64,000 nt of DNA from Microlunatus capsulatus. GTDB taxonomy: Bacteria > Actinomycetota > Actinomycetes > Propionibacteriales > Propionibacteriaceae. The stretch is from assembly GCF_017876495.1 (NCBI RefSeq), contig NZ_JAGIOB010000001.1, forward strand, positions 2,790,001 to 2,854,000, written 5' to 3'. The position numbers and the translations under genes were made by a program. Below are positions 7,535 to 15,002 of the stretch, one piece after another. Numbering within the stretch: the stretch's first letter is position 1; every line of letters begins with the position of its first letter. A model generated the notes under the pieces. The model ran no database searches. It was not told the DNA's origin and saw only the letters and a list, made by a program, of their open reading frames with translations.

Positions 7535-8582
7535 GGACCCGTCCCGTCCCCGCCCCGGGCGTCGCGGCGGTCGCCGGGGGCGGCGCGGTGGAGGAGCGGA
7601 CGACGAGCTCGGTGGCCAGCTCGACCTGGCGGCCGTGCGGCTCCCGGCCGTCGAGCACGGCCGAGAGCATGGCCGCCGCGGTGCGGCCCATCTCGGCGAG
7701 CGGCTGCCGCACCGTGGTGAGCGGGGGCGAGAACCACCGGGAGATCGGCAGGTCGTCGAAGCCGACGACGCTGAGGTCCTCGGGGATGCGCCGACCGGTG
7801 AGCCGTGCCGCCTCGGCCACGCCGAAGGCCTGCTCGTCGCTGCCGGCGAAGATCGCCGTCGGCGGGTCGGGCAGCGCGAGCAGCTCCAGGGCGGCGTCGT
7901 GCCCGCCGTCGTGGTGGAAGCTGCCGTGCCGGATCAGGGCGGGGTCCACCTCGAGGCCGGCCGAGGCCAGCGCCGCGCTGTAGCCCGAGATGCGGGCGCG
8001 GCTGCAGAGCATGGCGACGGGTCCGCCGATCACGCCGATCCGGCGGTGGCCCAGCCCCAGCAGGTGACGGGTGGCCGCCAGCCCGCCCGCCCAGTTCGTG
8101 GCGCCCACCGTTGCGACCTCCGGCGTCGGCAGCTCGGCGGCCGGGTCGATGAGGACGTAGGGCATCCGGGCCCGGGCCAGCGTCCGCTGGTCCGCCGCGG
8201 TCAGCGTGGACGTGACGACGATGGCCCCGGACCGACCACGGGCGGCGAGCCGGGTGGACCACGGGCGCGGGTCGTCGGCGTCGGCCACCGTGGACACGAC
8301 GACGTCCACCGGGCTCGAGCTCACCCCGCGCAGGATCTCCACCGCGTAGGAGCTGTCCAGCGAGGTGAAGACCAGCTCGACGGTGCGGCGTCCCGTCGCG
8401 TCGGCGGCGGTCGGGGTGCGCCGCGGCGGGACGTACTCGACCTGGTCGAGCACCCGCTGGACGCGCAGCCGGGTGGCGGCGGCGACGTCCTTGCGGTCGT
8501 TGAGCACCTTGGACACGGTGGCCTGCGACACGCCCGCGGCGACGGCGACCGTCTCCAGGGTGGCGCGGCCGTCTCTGCTCAC
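7521..8582 (-). CDS. LacI-family repressor of the xyloside locus
   Basis: 353 residues from the GTG at 8582, which follows AAGGAG at good spacing. A longer frame exists but lacks a better start. Residues 7-50 form the LacI HTH (TLETVAVAAGVSQATVSKVL) and hinge (VQRVLDQVEYVPPRR). The rest is a periplasmic-binding-protein-like effector domain with VIGGPVAML and DLSVVGFDDLPISRWFSPPL. It heads the operon with the GMC and GH120 genes and is divergent from a CUT1 importer. The effector is probably a xylo-oligosaccharide or related sugar; that follows from the neighbours. Candidate operators lie in the divergent region at 8647-8657 and 8783-8802. Confidence 0.92.
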   Translation of the reverse strand: MSRDGRATLETVAVAAGVSQATVSKVLNDRKDVAAATRLRVQRVLDQVEYVPPRRTPTAADATGRRTVELVFTSLDSSYAVEILRGVSSSPVDVVVSTVADADDPRPWSTRLAARGRSGAIVVTSTLTAADQRTLARARMPYVLIDPAAELPTPEVATVGATNWAGGLAATRHLLGLGHRRIGVIGGPVAMLCSRARISGYSAALASAGLEVDPALIRHGSFHHDGGHDAALELLALPDPPTAIFAGSDEQAFGVAEAARLTGRRIPEDLSVVGFDDLPISRWFSPPLTTVRQPLAEMGRTAAAMLSAVLDGREPHGRQVELATELVVRSSTAPPPATAATPGAGTGRVRGRR

Positions 8583-8646
8583 TGTCCGCTCCTTCGCGGG
8601 GGTCGCTCCCGGGGGGACCGGTCGCCGTCTCGGCACCGAGCAGGGA

Positions 8647-8657
8647 CGAAAGTTTCG
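8647..8657. promoter_or_regulatory. Palindromic operator CGAAAGTTTCG
   Basis: A perfect odd palindrome, reading CGAAACTTTCG on the other strand. As I recall, this 11-mer matches the palindrome reported upstream of Streptomyces xylanase genes and bound by xylan-responsive LacI-type proteins. It lies between the lacI start and its likely promoter, so it may mediate autoregulation. Confidence 0.6.
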
Positions 8658-8692
8658 ACGACTTCCGGCGTCCGACCCGGTGGGGTGCCCCC

Positions 8693-8721
8693 AGGCAAGC
8701 GGGTCGCCCGCCTGCTGTCAA
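8693..8721 (-). promoter_or_regulatory. Candidate promoter for the lacI operon
   Basis: On the minus strand TTGACA (8721-8716) is followed after 17 nt by TTGCCT (8698-8693). The -35 is consensus and the -10 is weak. Transcription would start near 8686 and run across the palindrome at 8647-8657. Confidence 0.4.
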
Positions 8722-8738
8722 GTAGTTCGGCGAAGTCG

Positions 8739-8768
8739 TTGACGCCGCTGCGATCGTGGTCCTACTGT
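8739..8768 (+). promoter_or_regulatory. Promoter of the xyloside importer operon
   Basis: TTGACG (8739-8744), an 18-nt spacer and TACTGT (8763-8768) form a good sigma-70-type promoter facing the binding-protein gene. The transcript would start near 8775, giving a leader of about 190 nt. Confidence 0.6.
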
Positions 8769-8782
8769 GCTGCGCAGGACGT

Positions 8783-8802
8783 TTTTCGCGAACGGGCGAA
8801 AA
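8783..8802. promoter_or_regulatory. Candidate LacI operator just downstream of the promoter
   Basis: TTTTCGC (8783-8789) and GCGAAAA (8796-8802) are a perfect 7-bp inverted repeat with a 6-nt spacer. It covers roughly +8 to +27 of the predicted transcript, a normal place for a repressor roadblock. The half-site CGAAA is shared with the palindrome at 8647. Confidence 0.5.
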
Positions 8803-8968
8803 GTCTCGACAGCTCATCGGTCGGTGCCACGAGGGTGCCGACCCGGGGCCGTGACGCAGCAGACGGATCGCCGGCCCCTCAGGACCGGTCGAGCCGGGGC
8901 CGGGACCTCCCGCCCGCCGCCGAGCGCCCCCCTCCACGCACGAACCGTCTGAGCAAAGGGGCCCAGAG

Positions 8969-10294
8969 ATGGTCAGCAATGCAGGTTTGTCCCGTCGTCA
9001 CTTCCTCGGGCTGTCCGCGGCCGCCGTCGCCAGCACGTCCGTGCTGGCCGCCTGCTCGGGCGGGGGTGGTGGCGGCGCCGGCGGCGGCGGGAGCACCGAG
9101 CCGCTGAAGTTCTGGAACATGCCCTGGGGGCAGACGACGTTCAACCCCCTCGACCAGAAGATCACCGAGGCCTACAAGCCCGCCGAGGGCCTGCCCCCGG
9201 TGACGTACCAGACCATCCAGTGGGCCAACTTCAACCAGACGTTCGCCTCGGCCGTCGCCTCCAAGACGAACCCGGCCGTCAGCTCGGGCGGCGGCACCCA
9301 GGTCTTCCAGTTCGAGGACCAGGGCGGCATCCACTACGCCGACGACCTGTACGCCACCTGGAAGGAGAACGGTCTCTACGACGACTTCCTGCCGGGCCTC
9401 ATCGACACGCTGAAGGTGGAGAAGGGGTACGCGGCGATCCCCTACAACCTCGACATGCGCGTGATCTGGGCCAACACCGCGCTCCTGGAGGAGAACGGCG
9501 CCGAGGTCCCCACGGACTGGCAGTCCTACCTGGACGCCGCGGCTGCGCTGAAGAAGAACAACATCTACGGCTACGGCACCGGTGCCGGCGCGGGCGCCTA
9601 CACCGGCCAGCACGCGATCGTCTGCTGGATGATCAACAACGGCGGCGGCCTCTTCGACGAGAACCAGCAGCCCAACGCCGTGACCCCGGAGAACATCGAG
9701 GCCGTGGAGTTCGTCCTCGAGATGGTGTCGAAGGGCTACGTCGACCCGGCCAGCTCCACCTACACCTCGGACAACGTCCAGAGCCAGTGGAAGGCCAAGA
9801 AGTTCGCCATGGGCTACGACACCGGTGGCCTCTCGGCCAACATCGGCGGCGCCATCGCGAAGGACCTGCAGGTCATCAGCCCGCTGTCGTCCCCGTCGGG
9901 CAAGAAGGGCGCGCTCTACTTCCCGAACAACATCATGATGTACGAGAACAACACCAACAAGAAGGGCACCGAGGCCTTCCTCACGTACTACTACCAGAAC
10001 ATGGCCCCGCTCTGGACCGAGGCCACCGGCATCGGGCTGCCGCCGCTCAAGTCGATCGCCGCCACCTCGGAGTTCCAGCAGAACAAGAACAACGTGCGCA
10101 TCATCGAGGAGTGGCAGCCCATCGCCAAGACGTGGGCCGCCCCCGGGACCGCGGCCAACTTCCTCAACGTGACCACGGTCGACGCCACGCCGGCCATGAA
10201 CGTCTTCACCCAGTCGATCCTGGGGGGGCAGACGGACGCGAAGAGCGCCCTGACGAAGCTCCAGGACGAGGTCAAGGCCAACCTGAAGTCCTGA
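8969..10294 (+). CDS. CUT1 sugar ABC importer, lipoprotein binding protein
   Basis: 441 residues. The N-terminus SRRHFLGLSAAAVASTSVL followed by AACSGGG carries a twin-arginine motif and a lipobox (LAAC), so the protein is probably exported by Tat and anchored as a lipoprotein. A glycine-rich linker follows. The body is a family 1 extracellular solute-binding protein (PLKFWNMPWGQTTFNPLD at the start, then NLDMRVIWANTALLEENGAEVPTDW). It delivers an oligosaccharide to the two permeases encoded next. Being opposite a LacI/GH120 operon, the ligand is probably a xylo-oligosaccharide or related plant glycan; this is inference. A hairpin follows the gene and may give it a higher mRNA level than the permeases. 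Confidence 0.93.
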   Translation: MVSNAGLSRRHFLGLSAAAVASTSVLAACSGGGGGGAGGGGSTEPLKFWNMPWGQTTFNPLDQKITEAYKPAEGLPPVTYQTIQWANFNQTFASAVASKTNPAVSSGGGTQVFQFEDQGGIHYADDLYATWKENGLYDDFLPGLIDTLKVEKGYAAIPYNLDMRVIWANTALLEENGAEVPTDWQSYLDAAAALKKNNIYGYGTGAGAGAYTGQHAIVCWMINNGGGLFDENQQPNAVTPENIEAVEFVLEMVSKGYVDPASSTYTSDNVQSQWKAKKFAMGYDTGGLSANIGGAIAKDLQVISPLSSPSGKKGALYFPNNIMMYENNTNKKGTEAFLTYYYQNMAPLWTEATGIGLPPLKSIAATSEFQQNKNNVRIIEEWQPIAKTWAAPGTAANFLNVTTVDATPAMNVFTQSILGGQTDAKSALTKLQDEVKANLKS

Positions 10295-10339
10295 CGTGCT
10301 CGCCCTCGTTGATCCTGCAGCTCCGGCTGCGCACCGTGC

Positions 10340-10365
10340 GGCGCCGGCCCCGAGCGGCCGGCGCC
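10340..10365 (+). promoter_or_regulatory. Post-binding-protein hairpin
   Basis: GGCGCCGGCC (10340-10349) and GGCCGGCGCC (10356-10365) form a perfect 10-bp stem with a 6-nt loop in the gap before the first permease gene. Such hairpins often stabilise the binding-protein mRNA or cause partial termination. Confidence 0.5.
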
Positions 10366-10387
10366 CTGCCACCGAGGAGGTGAGCCC

Positions 10388-11350
10388 GTGTCGACTCGTA
10401 CCGCTGGAGAGAGCCTGACCCGCGCCCGGAGAGGCGTCGCCAGCGCCGGGTCGGGGTCGTCGCGCGGTCCGCGCGTGAAGGGACGGCCGGGGGCGAGCCC
10501 GTGGACGTTGTTCGCCTTCGCCGTGCCGTCGCTGGTCCTGCTCGTGCTGCTGAACCTGTACCCCGTGATCTACGCCGCCTACCAGAGCCTGCGGGACGGC
10601 AGCCTGATCTCGGCCGGTGACTTCGTCGGCATCGAGAACTACGTCGACGTGCTGGCCGACCCGGAGTTCTGGGCCTCGGCGCGGTTCACCGTGATCTTCA
10701 CCGTGGTCGGGGTGTTCGGCAGCTGGGTCGTGGGCCTCGCCCTGGCGATCCTGCTGAAGACGAGGATCCCCGGGAAGACGCTGTTCCGCGTGCTCCTGCT
10801 GCTGCCCTGGGTGGTTCCCGTCGTGGTCTCGGCGACGGCGTGGAACTGGCTGGTCGCCACCCCGCAGAGCCCGTTCCCGGTCCTGGCCCAGTCGCTGGGG
10901 CTCGGCAACGTCCTCTTCCTGGCCAACCCGCTGCTGGCGCAGATCACCGTCTGCGTCTTCAAGGTCTGGATCAGCTTCCCGTTCATGATGATGATGATGG
11001 CCGCCGCCCTGGAGTCGGTGGACAACAACGTCTACGAGGCGTCCCGGGTCGACGGCGCGAGCCGGTGGAAGACGCTGACGAACATCACCTTGCCGATGAT
11101 TTCGCGGTCGACCTACATCAGCTGGATCCTGATGACGATCTTCTGCGTGAACGACTTCACCACGATCTTCCTGCTGACCGGCGGCGGCCCGGTGAACGCG
11201 ACGCAGTCGCTGGTCGTGCTGGCCTACAACACGGTGTTCCTGAACTTCGACACCGGCCCGGGGGTGGCGGTCGCCTTCTTGATGACGCTTGTCCTGATCA
11301 TCATCTCCGTCGTGCTGTTCCGCCAGATCAGGAAGGTGCAGATCCTGTGA
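10388..11350 (+). CDS. CUT1 sugar ABC importer, MalF-type permease
   Basis: 320 residues with a GTG start behind GAGGAGG. A basic N-terminal tail precedes about six transmembrane helices (first one FAFAVPSLVLLVLLNLYPVI). The EAA loop that contacts the ATPase is visible as YEASRVDGASRWKTLTNITL. This is the first of two permeases forming the channel. It overlaps the second permease by 4 nt (GTGA), so they are co-translated. No ATPase gene is present nearby. Confidence 0.93.
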   Translation: MSTRTAGESLTRARRGVASAGSGSSRGPRVKGRPGASPWTLFAFAVPSLVLLVLLNLYPVIYAAYQSLRDGSLISAGDFVGIENYVDVLADPEFWASARFTVIFTVVGVFGSWVVGLALAILLKTRIPGKTLFRVLLLLPWVVPVVVSATAWNWLVATPQSPFPVLAQSLGLGNVLFLANPLLAQITVCVFKVWISFPFMMMMMAAALESVDNNVYEASRVDGASRWKTLTNITLPMISRSTYISWILMTIFCVNDFTTIFLLTGGGPVNATQSLVVLAYNTVFLNFDTGPGVAVAFLMTLVLIIISVVLFRQIRKVQIL

Positions 11351-12231
11351 CCACCGCAGCCATCTCCTCCGAGCCCGGGGTGCAGCCCCGGGTCGGCACG
11401 CCGACCAGGCCGAAGCCCGAGCCCGGGTCGCGCGGCAGCTGGTGGCGGTTCCTCGCGATCCTGGTGATCACGCTCGTCGTGCTCATCCCGATCATCGCGG
11501 TCGTGGGCCTCGCCCTGCAGCCGGCGCTGGGGAGCACGAGCACGTCGCGGTTCACGCTCGAGAACTTCGTCACCATCTTCCGGGCGACCGACGTCCTGAC
11601 CTGGCTCCGCAACAGCCTGACGGTCACCCTGGTCACGGTCGTCGTGTCGGTCGTGGTGGCGGCGCCGGCCGGGTACGTGCTCTCCCGGGGCCGGGGCCGC
11701 CTGATCTCCGGGTTCTCGCTGGTGCTGTTCGTGATCCAGTCGCTGCCCGTGGTGACCGCGGTGATCCCGCTGTTCATCCTGTTCGCCGCGTTCGGCCTGG
11801 TGGACACCCTGACCGGCATCATGATCATCTACGTCGGGTCCACCATGTCGGTGGCGATCTGGATGATGGCGGCCTACTACGACTCCATCCCCGTGAGCCT
11901 GGAGGAGGCCGCGTGGATGGACGGCTGCTCGGTCTTCGGCGGCTTCTTGAAGGTCGTGCTCCGGAACTCGCTCCCCGGCATCCTGTCCACGGCGATCTTC
12001 TCGTTCCTGCTGGCCTGGAACGACTACCTGGTGGCCCTGGTCTTCCTGCGGTCGAACACGAACTTCGTGCTCCCCGTGGGGCTGCAGAGCTTCTTCCAGC
12101 AGAACGCGACCAACTGGGGCCTGGTGATGGCCGTCGCCGTCATGATGATGCTGCCGCCGGTCATCCTGTTCGCGACGCTGAACAAGTACTTCAGCGTCGG
12201 CGGCATCGGCGGGTCGCTGGCCGGCTCCTAG
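11347..12231 (+). CDS. CUT1 sugar ABC importer, MalG-type permease
   Basis: 294 residues from the GTG at 11347, chosen because it overlaps the previous stop as GTGA; an upstream extension of this frame lies inside the first permease gene. Six hydrophobic helices are visible (first FLAILVITLVVLIPIIAVV). The EAA motif is LEEAAWMDGCSVFGGFLKVV. It pairs with the MalF-type permease. The gene is followed by a strong nested hairpin before the GH5-like gene. Confidence 0.93.
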   Translation: MTTAAISSEPGVQPRVGTPTRPKPEPGSRGSWWRFLAILVITLVVLIPIIAVVGLALQPALGSTSTSRFTLENFVTIFRATDVLTWLRNSLTVTLVTVVVSVVVAAPAGYVLSRGRGRLISGFSLVLFVIQSLPVVTAVIPLFILFAAFGLVDTLTGIMIIYVGSTMSVAIWMMAAYYDSIPVSLEEAAWMDGCSVFGGFLKVVLRNSLPGILSTAIFSFLLAWNDYLVALVFLRSNTNFVLPVGLQSFFQQNATNWGLVMAVAVMMMLPPVILFATLNKYFSVGGIGGSLAGS

Positions 12232-12246
12232 CCGGGACGGTTCCAC

Positions 12247-12292
12247 CCGACGGGCACCGGGGCGGGCGACAGCCCGCCCCGGCCCCCGTCGG
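12247..12292 (+). terminator. Nested hairpin after the importer genes (terminator or attenuator)
   Basis: Inner stem CCGGGGCGGGC / GCCCGCCCCGG with loop GACA, outer stem CCGACGGG / CCCGTCGG, separated by short 2-nt internal loops. It lies in the 88-bp gap between the second permease and the GH5-like gene. With the next gene on the same strand only 28 nt away, partial termination is likely. Confidence 0.6.
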
Positions 12293-12319
12293 TCCCAGCC
12301 ACCGAGGAAGGGGCGCCGC

Positions 12320-13360
12320 GTGCGCAGCGAGGACGTCCACGGCTTCAACTACGACGGGTCCTGGGGCACCAGCGGCCTCGACCTGTGGCAGCACCACGAC
12401 CACGGCCGGATGGCGGTGGAGGTCGCCCGCGGCAAGCGGTACTTCCCCGGCTGGAACGTCGCCCGGTGGTGGCTCTCGCACGAGGCCCACCAGCGCGACC
12501 CGCAGCGCTTCCTGGCGAACCTCGAGGCCGGGTTGGGGGTCTTCGCCCAGCACGACGTCCTCGTCATCCCGGTGCTCTTCAACCGGTGGCGCGACCCCGT
12601 CTGCGACTTCGGCGGCGTGCCGCTGGACCACCTGCTCCCGCACCACAGCGCGTGGACGGGCGCGGACGACCTCTTCGCCCGCCCCGACGCCGGCGACCCC
12701 GTCGCCGCCCCGGTCCAGGGGATCTTCCACCGCTACCTGGCCGACGTGGTCGGGGCGCACGTCGACGACCCGCGCATCTACGCCTGGGACCTCTGCAACG
12801 AGCCCCTGATGGGCCGCTACGTCGACGACGAGGAGAGCCCCGTCCGCCGGGCCGAGCTGAGCTGGCTGACCTGGTGCCACCGGGTCTGCAAGGACCTCGG
12901 CGCGCGGGCGCCGCTGACCGTCGGCAACTACCCGAACCTCACCGCGCTGGCGCTGACCGAGCCGATCAGCGACATCCTCAGCTTCCACCCGTACTACATG
13001 TGGAACGGCAGCGGGAACCAGCCGCACACCAAGACGAAGGACGGGTTCGAGCGGTTCCTCGACGACTGCGTCGCGCTCGCCGGGCGGGCCGGCAAGGAGC
13101 TCGTCGCCAACGAGACCGTCTGGGGCGCCCGCGACGACGCCAAACACGTGGAGGTGATGCGCTACACCCTGGGCGAGCTGCGCCGCCGCGGCATCGGCCA
13201 CGTCGTGCACGCGCTGCACCACAGCCTGGCGGCCGATCTGCACCAGGACGCCTGGGGCCCGGTCGGCACGCCGGAGTGGCTGCACTTCGTCGAGGCGGAC
13301 GGCTCGCTGCGCGCGGGCCACGAGGCGTTCGACGAGTTCGCCCCGCCCCGGGTCCCCTGA
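12320..13360 (+). CDS. GH5-like clan GH-A glycoside hydrolase
   Basis: 346 residues with a GTG start. The N-terminal VHGFNYDGSWGTSG and the strand LVIPVLFNRW fit a TIM-barrel GH-A enzyme. The likely acid/base Glu is E161 in WDLCNEP and the nucleophile is E265 in LVANETVWG. There is no signal peptide, so it should act on imported oligosaccharides. It follows the importer genes and a hairpin, with the nucleoside hydrolase 34 nt downstream. Related proteins are often labelled mannanase or 1,4-beta-xylanase without proof. The exact family and substrate remain open. Confidence 0.75.
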   Translation: MRSEDVHGFNYDGSWGTSGLDLWQHHDHGRMAVEVARGKRYFPGWNVARWWLSHEAHQRDPQRFLANLEAGLGVFAQHDVLVIPVLFNRWRDPVCDFGGVPLDHLLPHHSAWTGADDLFARPDAGDPVAAPVQGIFHRYLADVVGAHVDDPRIYAWDLCNEPLMGRYVDDEESPVRRAELSWLTWCHRVCKDLGARAPLTVGNYPNLTALALTEPISDILSFHPYYMWNGSGNQPHTKTKDGFERFLDDCVALAGRAGKELVANETVWGARDDAKHVEVMRYTLGELRRRGIGHVVHALHHSLAADLHQDAWGPVGTPEWLHFVEADGSLRAGHEAFDEFAPPRVP

Positions 13361-13394
13361 CCCGCGACCTGCTGACCCGCTGAGGAGACCACGC

Positions 13395-14348
13395 GTGACC
13401 CGCATCATCCTGGACACCGACCTCGCGATGGGGGCCCCGGGCTCCGACATCGACGACGGCTTCGCGCTCGCCCTGGCCCACGCCGACCCCGACCTGCAGC
13501 TGGACCTGGTCACCACGGTCAGCGGCAACACCGACGTCGAGAGCGCGACCCTGCTCACCCTGGAGCTGGCCGAGCGCCTGGGCCGTCCGGACCTGCCCGT
13601 GCACCGGGGCGCGTCCGCCCCGCTCACCCGGCCCGACCGGCACCGCGACGCCCCGGAGGCGACGCGGTCCGCCTACGGCCACCGCGCCCCGCGCCCGGGA
13701 CCGGCGGCGGTCGCGCTCCTCGAGCACGTCCTGGCGCACCCCGGCGAGATCACCCTCGTCGCCGTCGGCCCCCTCACCAACGTGGCCGCCGCGCTGTCGC
13801 TGGACCGGCGGCTGGCGAGCAGCGTCCGCGAGGTCGTCGTCATGGGCGGGGTCTTCCTCGGCCAGACCCACGCGACGGGGATGCCGGGGGAGTTCAACAT
13901 CTGGAGCGACCCGGAGGCGGCCGAGGCGGTCCTCCGCTGCGGGGCGCCGCTGCGCTTCGTCGGGCTCGACGTCACCCTGCAGGTCCGGCTGACCCGCGAG
14001 CACGCGCGGGCGATGGTCGAGGACGGCGGGGGCTTCGGCGCCTTCGCCGGGGAGTCGACCGCCGCCTGGATCGACCACCAGGCCGCGCGGCACCCGGGCG
14101 ACCCGGCGCAGGCGGACTCGTGCGCCCTGCACGACCCGCTGGCCGTCGCCGTCGTGACCCGGCCCGAGCTGGTGACCTGGCGCGACGCGCACGTCCAGGT
14201 GGTCACGGGCGACGGCCCCGCCCGCGGGGTCATGGTCACCGACCTGCTGGACGGCGTCGACGCCCCCGCCCCGAACTGCCGGGTGGCGACCGCCGTCGAC
14301 GCCGACGCGTTCCTCTCCCACCTGCTCAGCACCCTCGGCCGGCTCTGA
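13395..14348 (+). CDS. Nucleoside hydrolase family protein
   Basis: 317 residues, GTG start after GAGGAGACC. The N-terminus ILDTDLAMGAPGSDIDDGFA is the calcium/ribose-binding motif of the inosine-uridine nucleoside hydrolase family, but with extra residues between DTD and DD compared with the usual DTDPGxDDA. Downstream VAVGPLTNVAAAL and VVMGGVF also fit. Family members hydrolyse N-ribosidic bonds of nucleosides. The gene ends a sugar-import operon, so the true substrate may be another N- or O-glycoside; that is inference. It converges on the DinB-type gene with only 16 bp between stops. Confidence 0.85.
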   Translation: MTRIILDTDLAMGAPGSDIDDGFALALAHADPDLQLDLVTTVSGNTDVESATLLTLELAERLGRPDLPVHRGASAPLTRPDRHRDAPEATRSAYGHRAPRPGPAAVALLEHVLAHPGEITLVAVGPLTNVAAALSLDRRLASSVREVVVMGGVFLGQTHATGMPGEFNIWSDPEAAEAVLRCGAPLRFVGLDVTLQVRLTREHARAMVEDGGGFGAFAGESTAAWIDHQAARHPGDPAQADSCALHDPLAVAVVTRPELVTWRDAHVQVVTGDGPARGVMVTDLLDGVDAPAPNCRVATAVDADAFLSHLLSTLGRL

Positions 14349-14364
14349 CGCCCGCCGGGGCCGG

Positions 14365-14910
14365 TCAGCCCATCGTCCGCTGCCCGTCGATGGTCTCCCG
14401 GATGAGGTCGGCGTGGCCGGCGTGCTGGGCCGTCTCGGCGATGACGTGCACGAGCACCCGGCGGTTGCTCCACGACTCGTCCGCGAACCAGGGCGCCTCC
14501 GGCAGCGGGTGCGCGGCGTCGAGGTCGGCGGTCCGGGCCAGCCGGACGGCCCGCTCGGCCACCGCCGCGTAGCCGGCCAGCACACCGTCGAGCGTCTCCT
14601 CGGGCAGCAGCCGGAACCCGTCGACGTAGGCCGCGTAGCCCGCGTCGTCGGCCTGCTGGTCCGCCCCGGCGTCCGGCTGCGGGGCGCCGTGCTCGACGAA
14701 GTCCAGCCAGCCGGCCTCGACTGCCGTCACGTGCTTGACGAGGCCGCCGAGGCTCAGGGCGCTGACGGTCGGGGTGAGCCGCGCCTGCTCGTCGGTGAGC
14801 CCTTGCACGGTGTGCAGGAAGAACCCGCGGTGCCGCTCGAGGAGGGCGACGAGCTCGTCCCTCTCGCTGACGGCGGGGCCGGAGGTGGTGGGGGTGGGGG
14901 TGGGGGTCAT
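14365..14910 (-). CDS. DinB-fold protein (possible mycothiol-dependent enzyme)
   Basis: 181 residues with an ATG behind GAGAGGAA. The N-terminal TPTPTPTTS is low-complexity. The rest is a four-helix DinB/DUF664-type protein: VALLERHRGFFLHTVQGLT, then GGLVKHVTAVEAGWL with the first His, and VLVHVIAETAQHAGHADLIRE with the second and third His. These three His normally bind a metal. In actinobacteria such proteins include mycothiol-dependent S-transferases. It is divergent from a WYL regulator gene, with a 25-bp dyad between them, so it is probably the target of that regulator. Confidence 0.85.
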   Translation of the reverse strand: MTPTPTPTTSGPAVSERDELVALLERHRGFFLHTVQGLTDEQARLTPTVSALSLGGLVKHVTAVEAGWLDFVEHGAPQPDAGADQQADDAGYAAYVDGFRLLPEETLDGVLAGYAAVAERAVRLARTADLDAAHPLPEAPWFADESWSNRRVLVHVIAETAQHAGHADLIRETIDGQRTMG

Positions 14911-14958
14911 GGTGGTTCCTCTCGGGGTGGCCTGCGCTCGGGTCCTACGCTAGGGAGC

Positions 14959-14983
14959 ATCGCGGCCAGATCCTGTCCGCGAT
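14959..14983. promoter_or_regulatory. Dyad operator between dinB-like and WYL genes
   Basis: Arms ATCGCGG-c-CAG (14959-14969) and CTG-t-CCGCGAT (14973-14983) around a 3-nt centre; 10 of 11 positions are symmetric. It is the only strong dyad in the divergent gap and is the likely binding site of the WYL regulator. Confidence 0.55.
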
Positions 14984-15002
14984 GGCGACGAGGATCAGAC
15001 CC

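Larger units (their letters stand above)
8583..8968. other. 386-bp divergent regulatory region, no gene
   Basis: This gap between lacI and the binding-protein gene holds two divergent promoters and two operator-like dyads, listed separately. I see no credible small gene. The last 180 bases before the ATG at 8969 are GC-rich leader without a clear riboswitch. Confidence 0.6.

Noticed and set aside
5525-7720. 731-residue open frame on the plus strand
   Set aside because: Antisense to the GMC gene, low-complexity composition, no domain.
8767-8952. 61-residue open frame in the lacI/importer divergent region
   Set aside because: No ribosome-binding site, no similarity, and it overlaps the candidate operator and leader.
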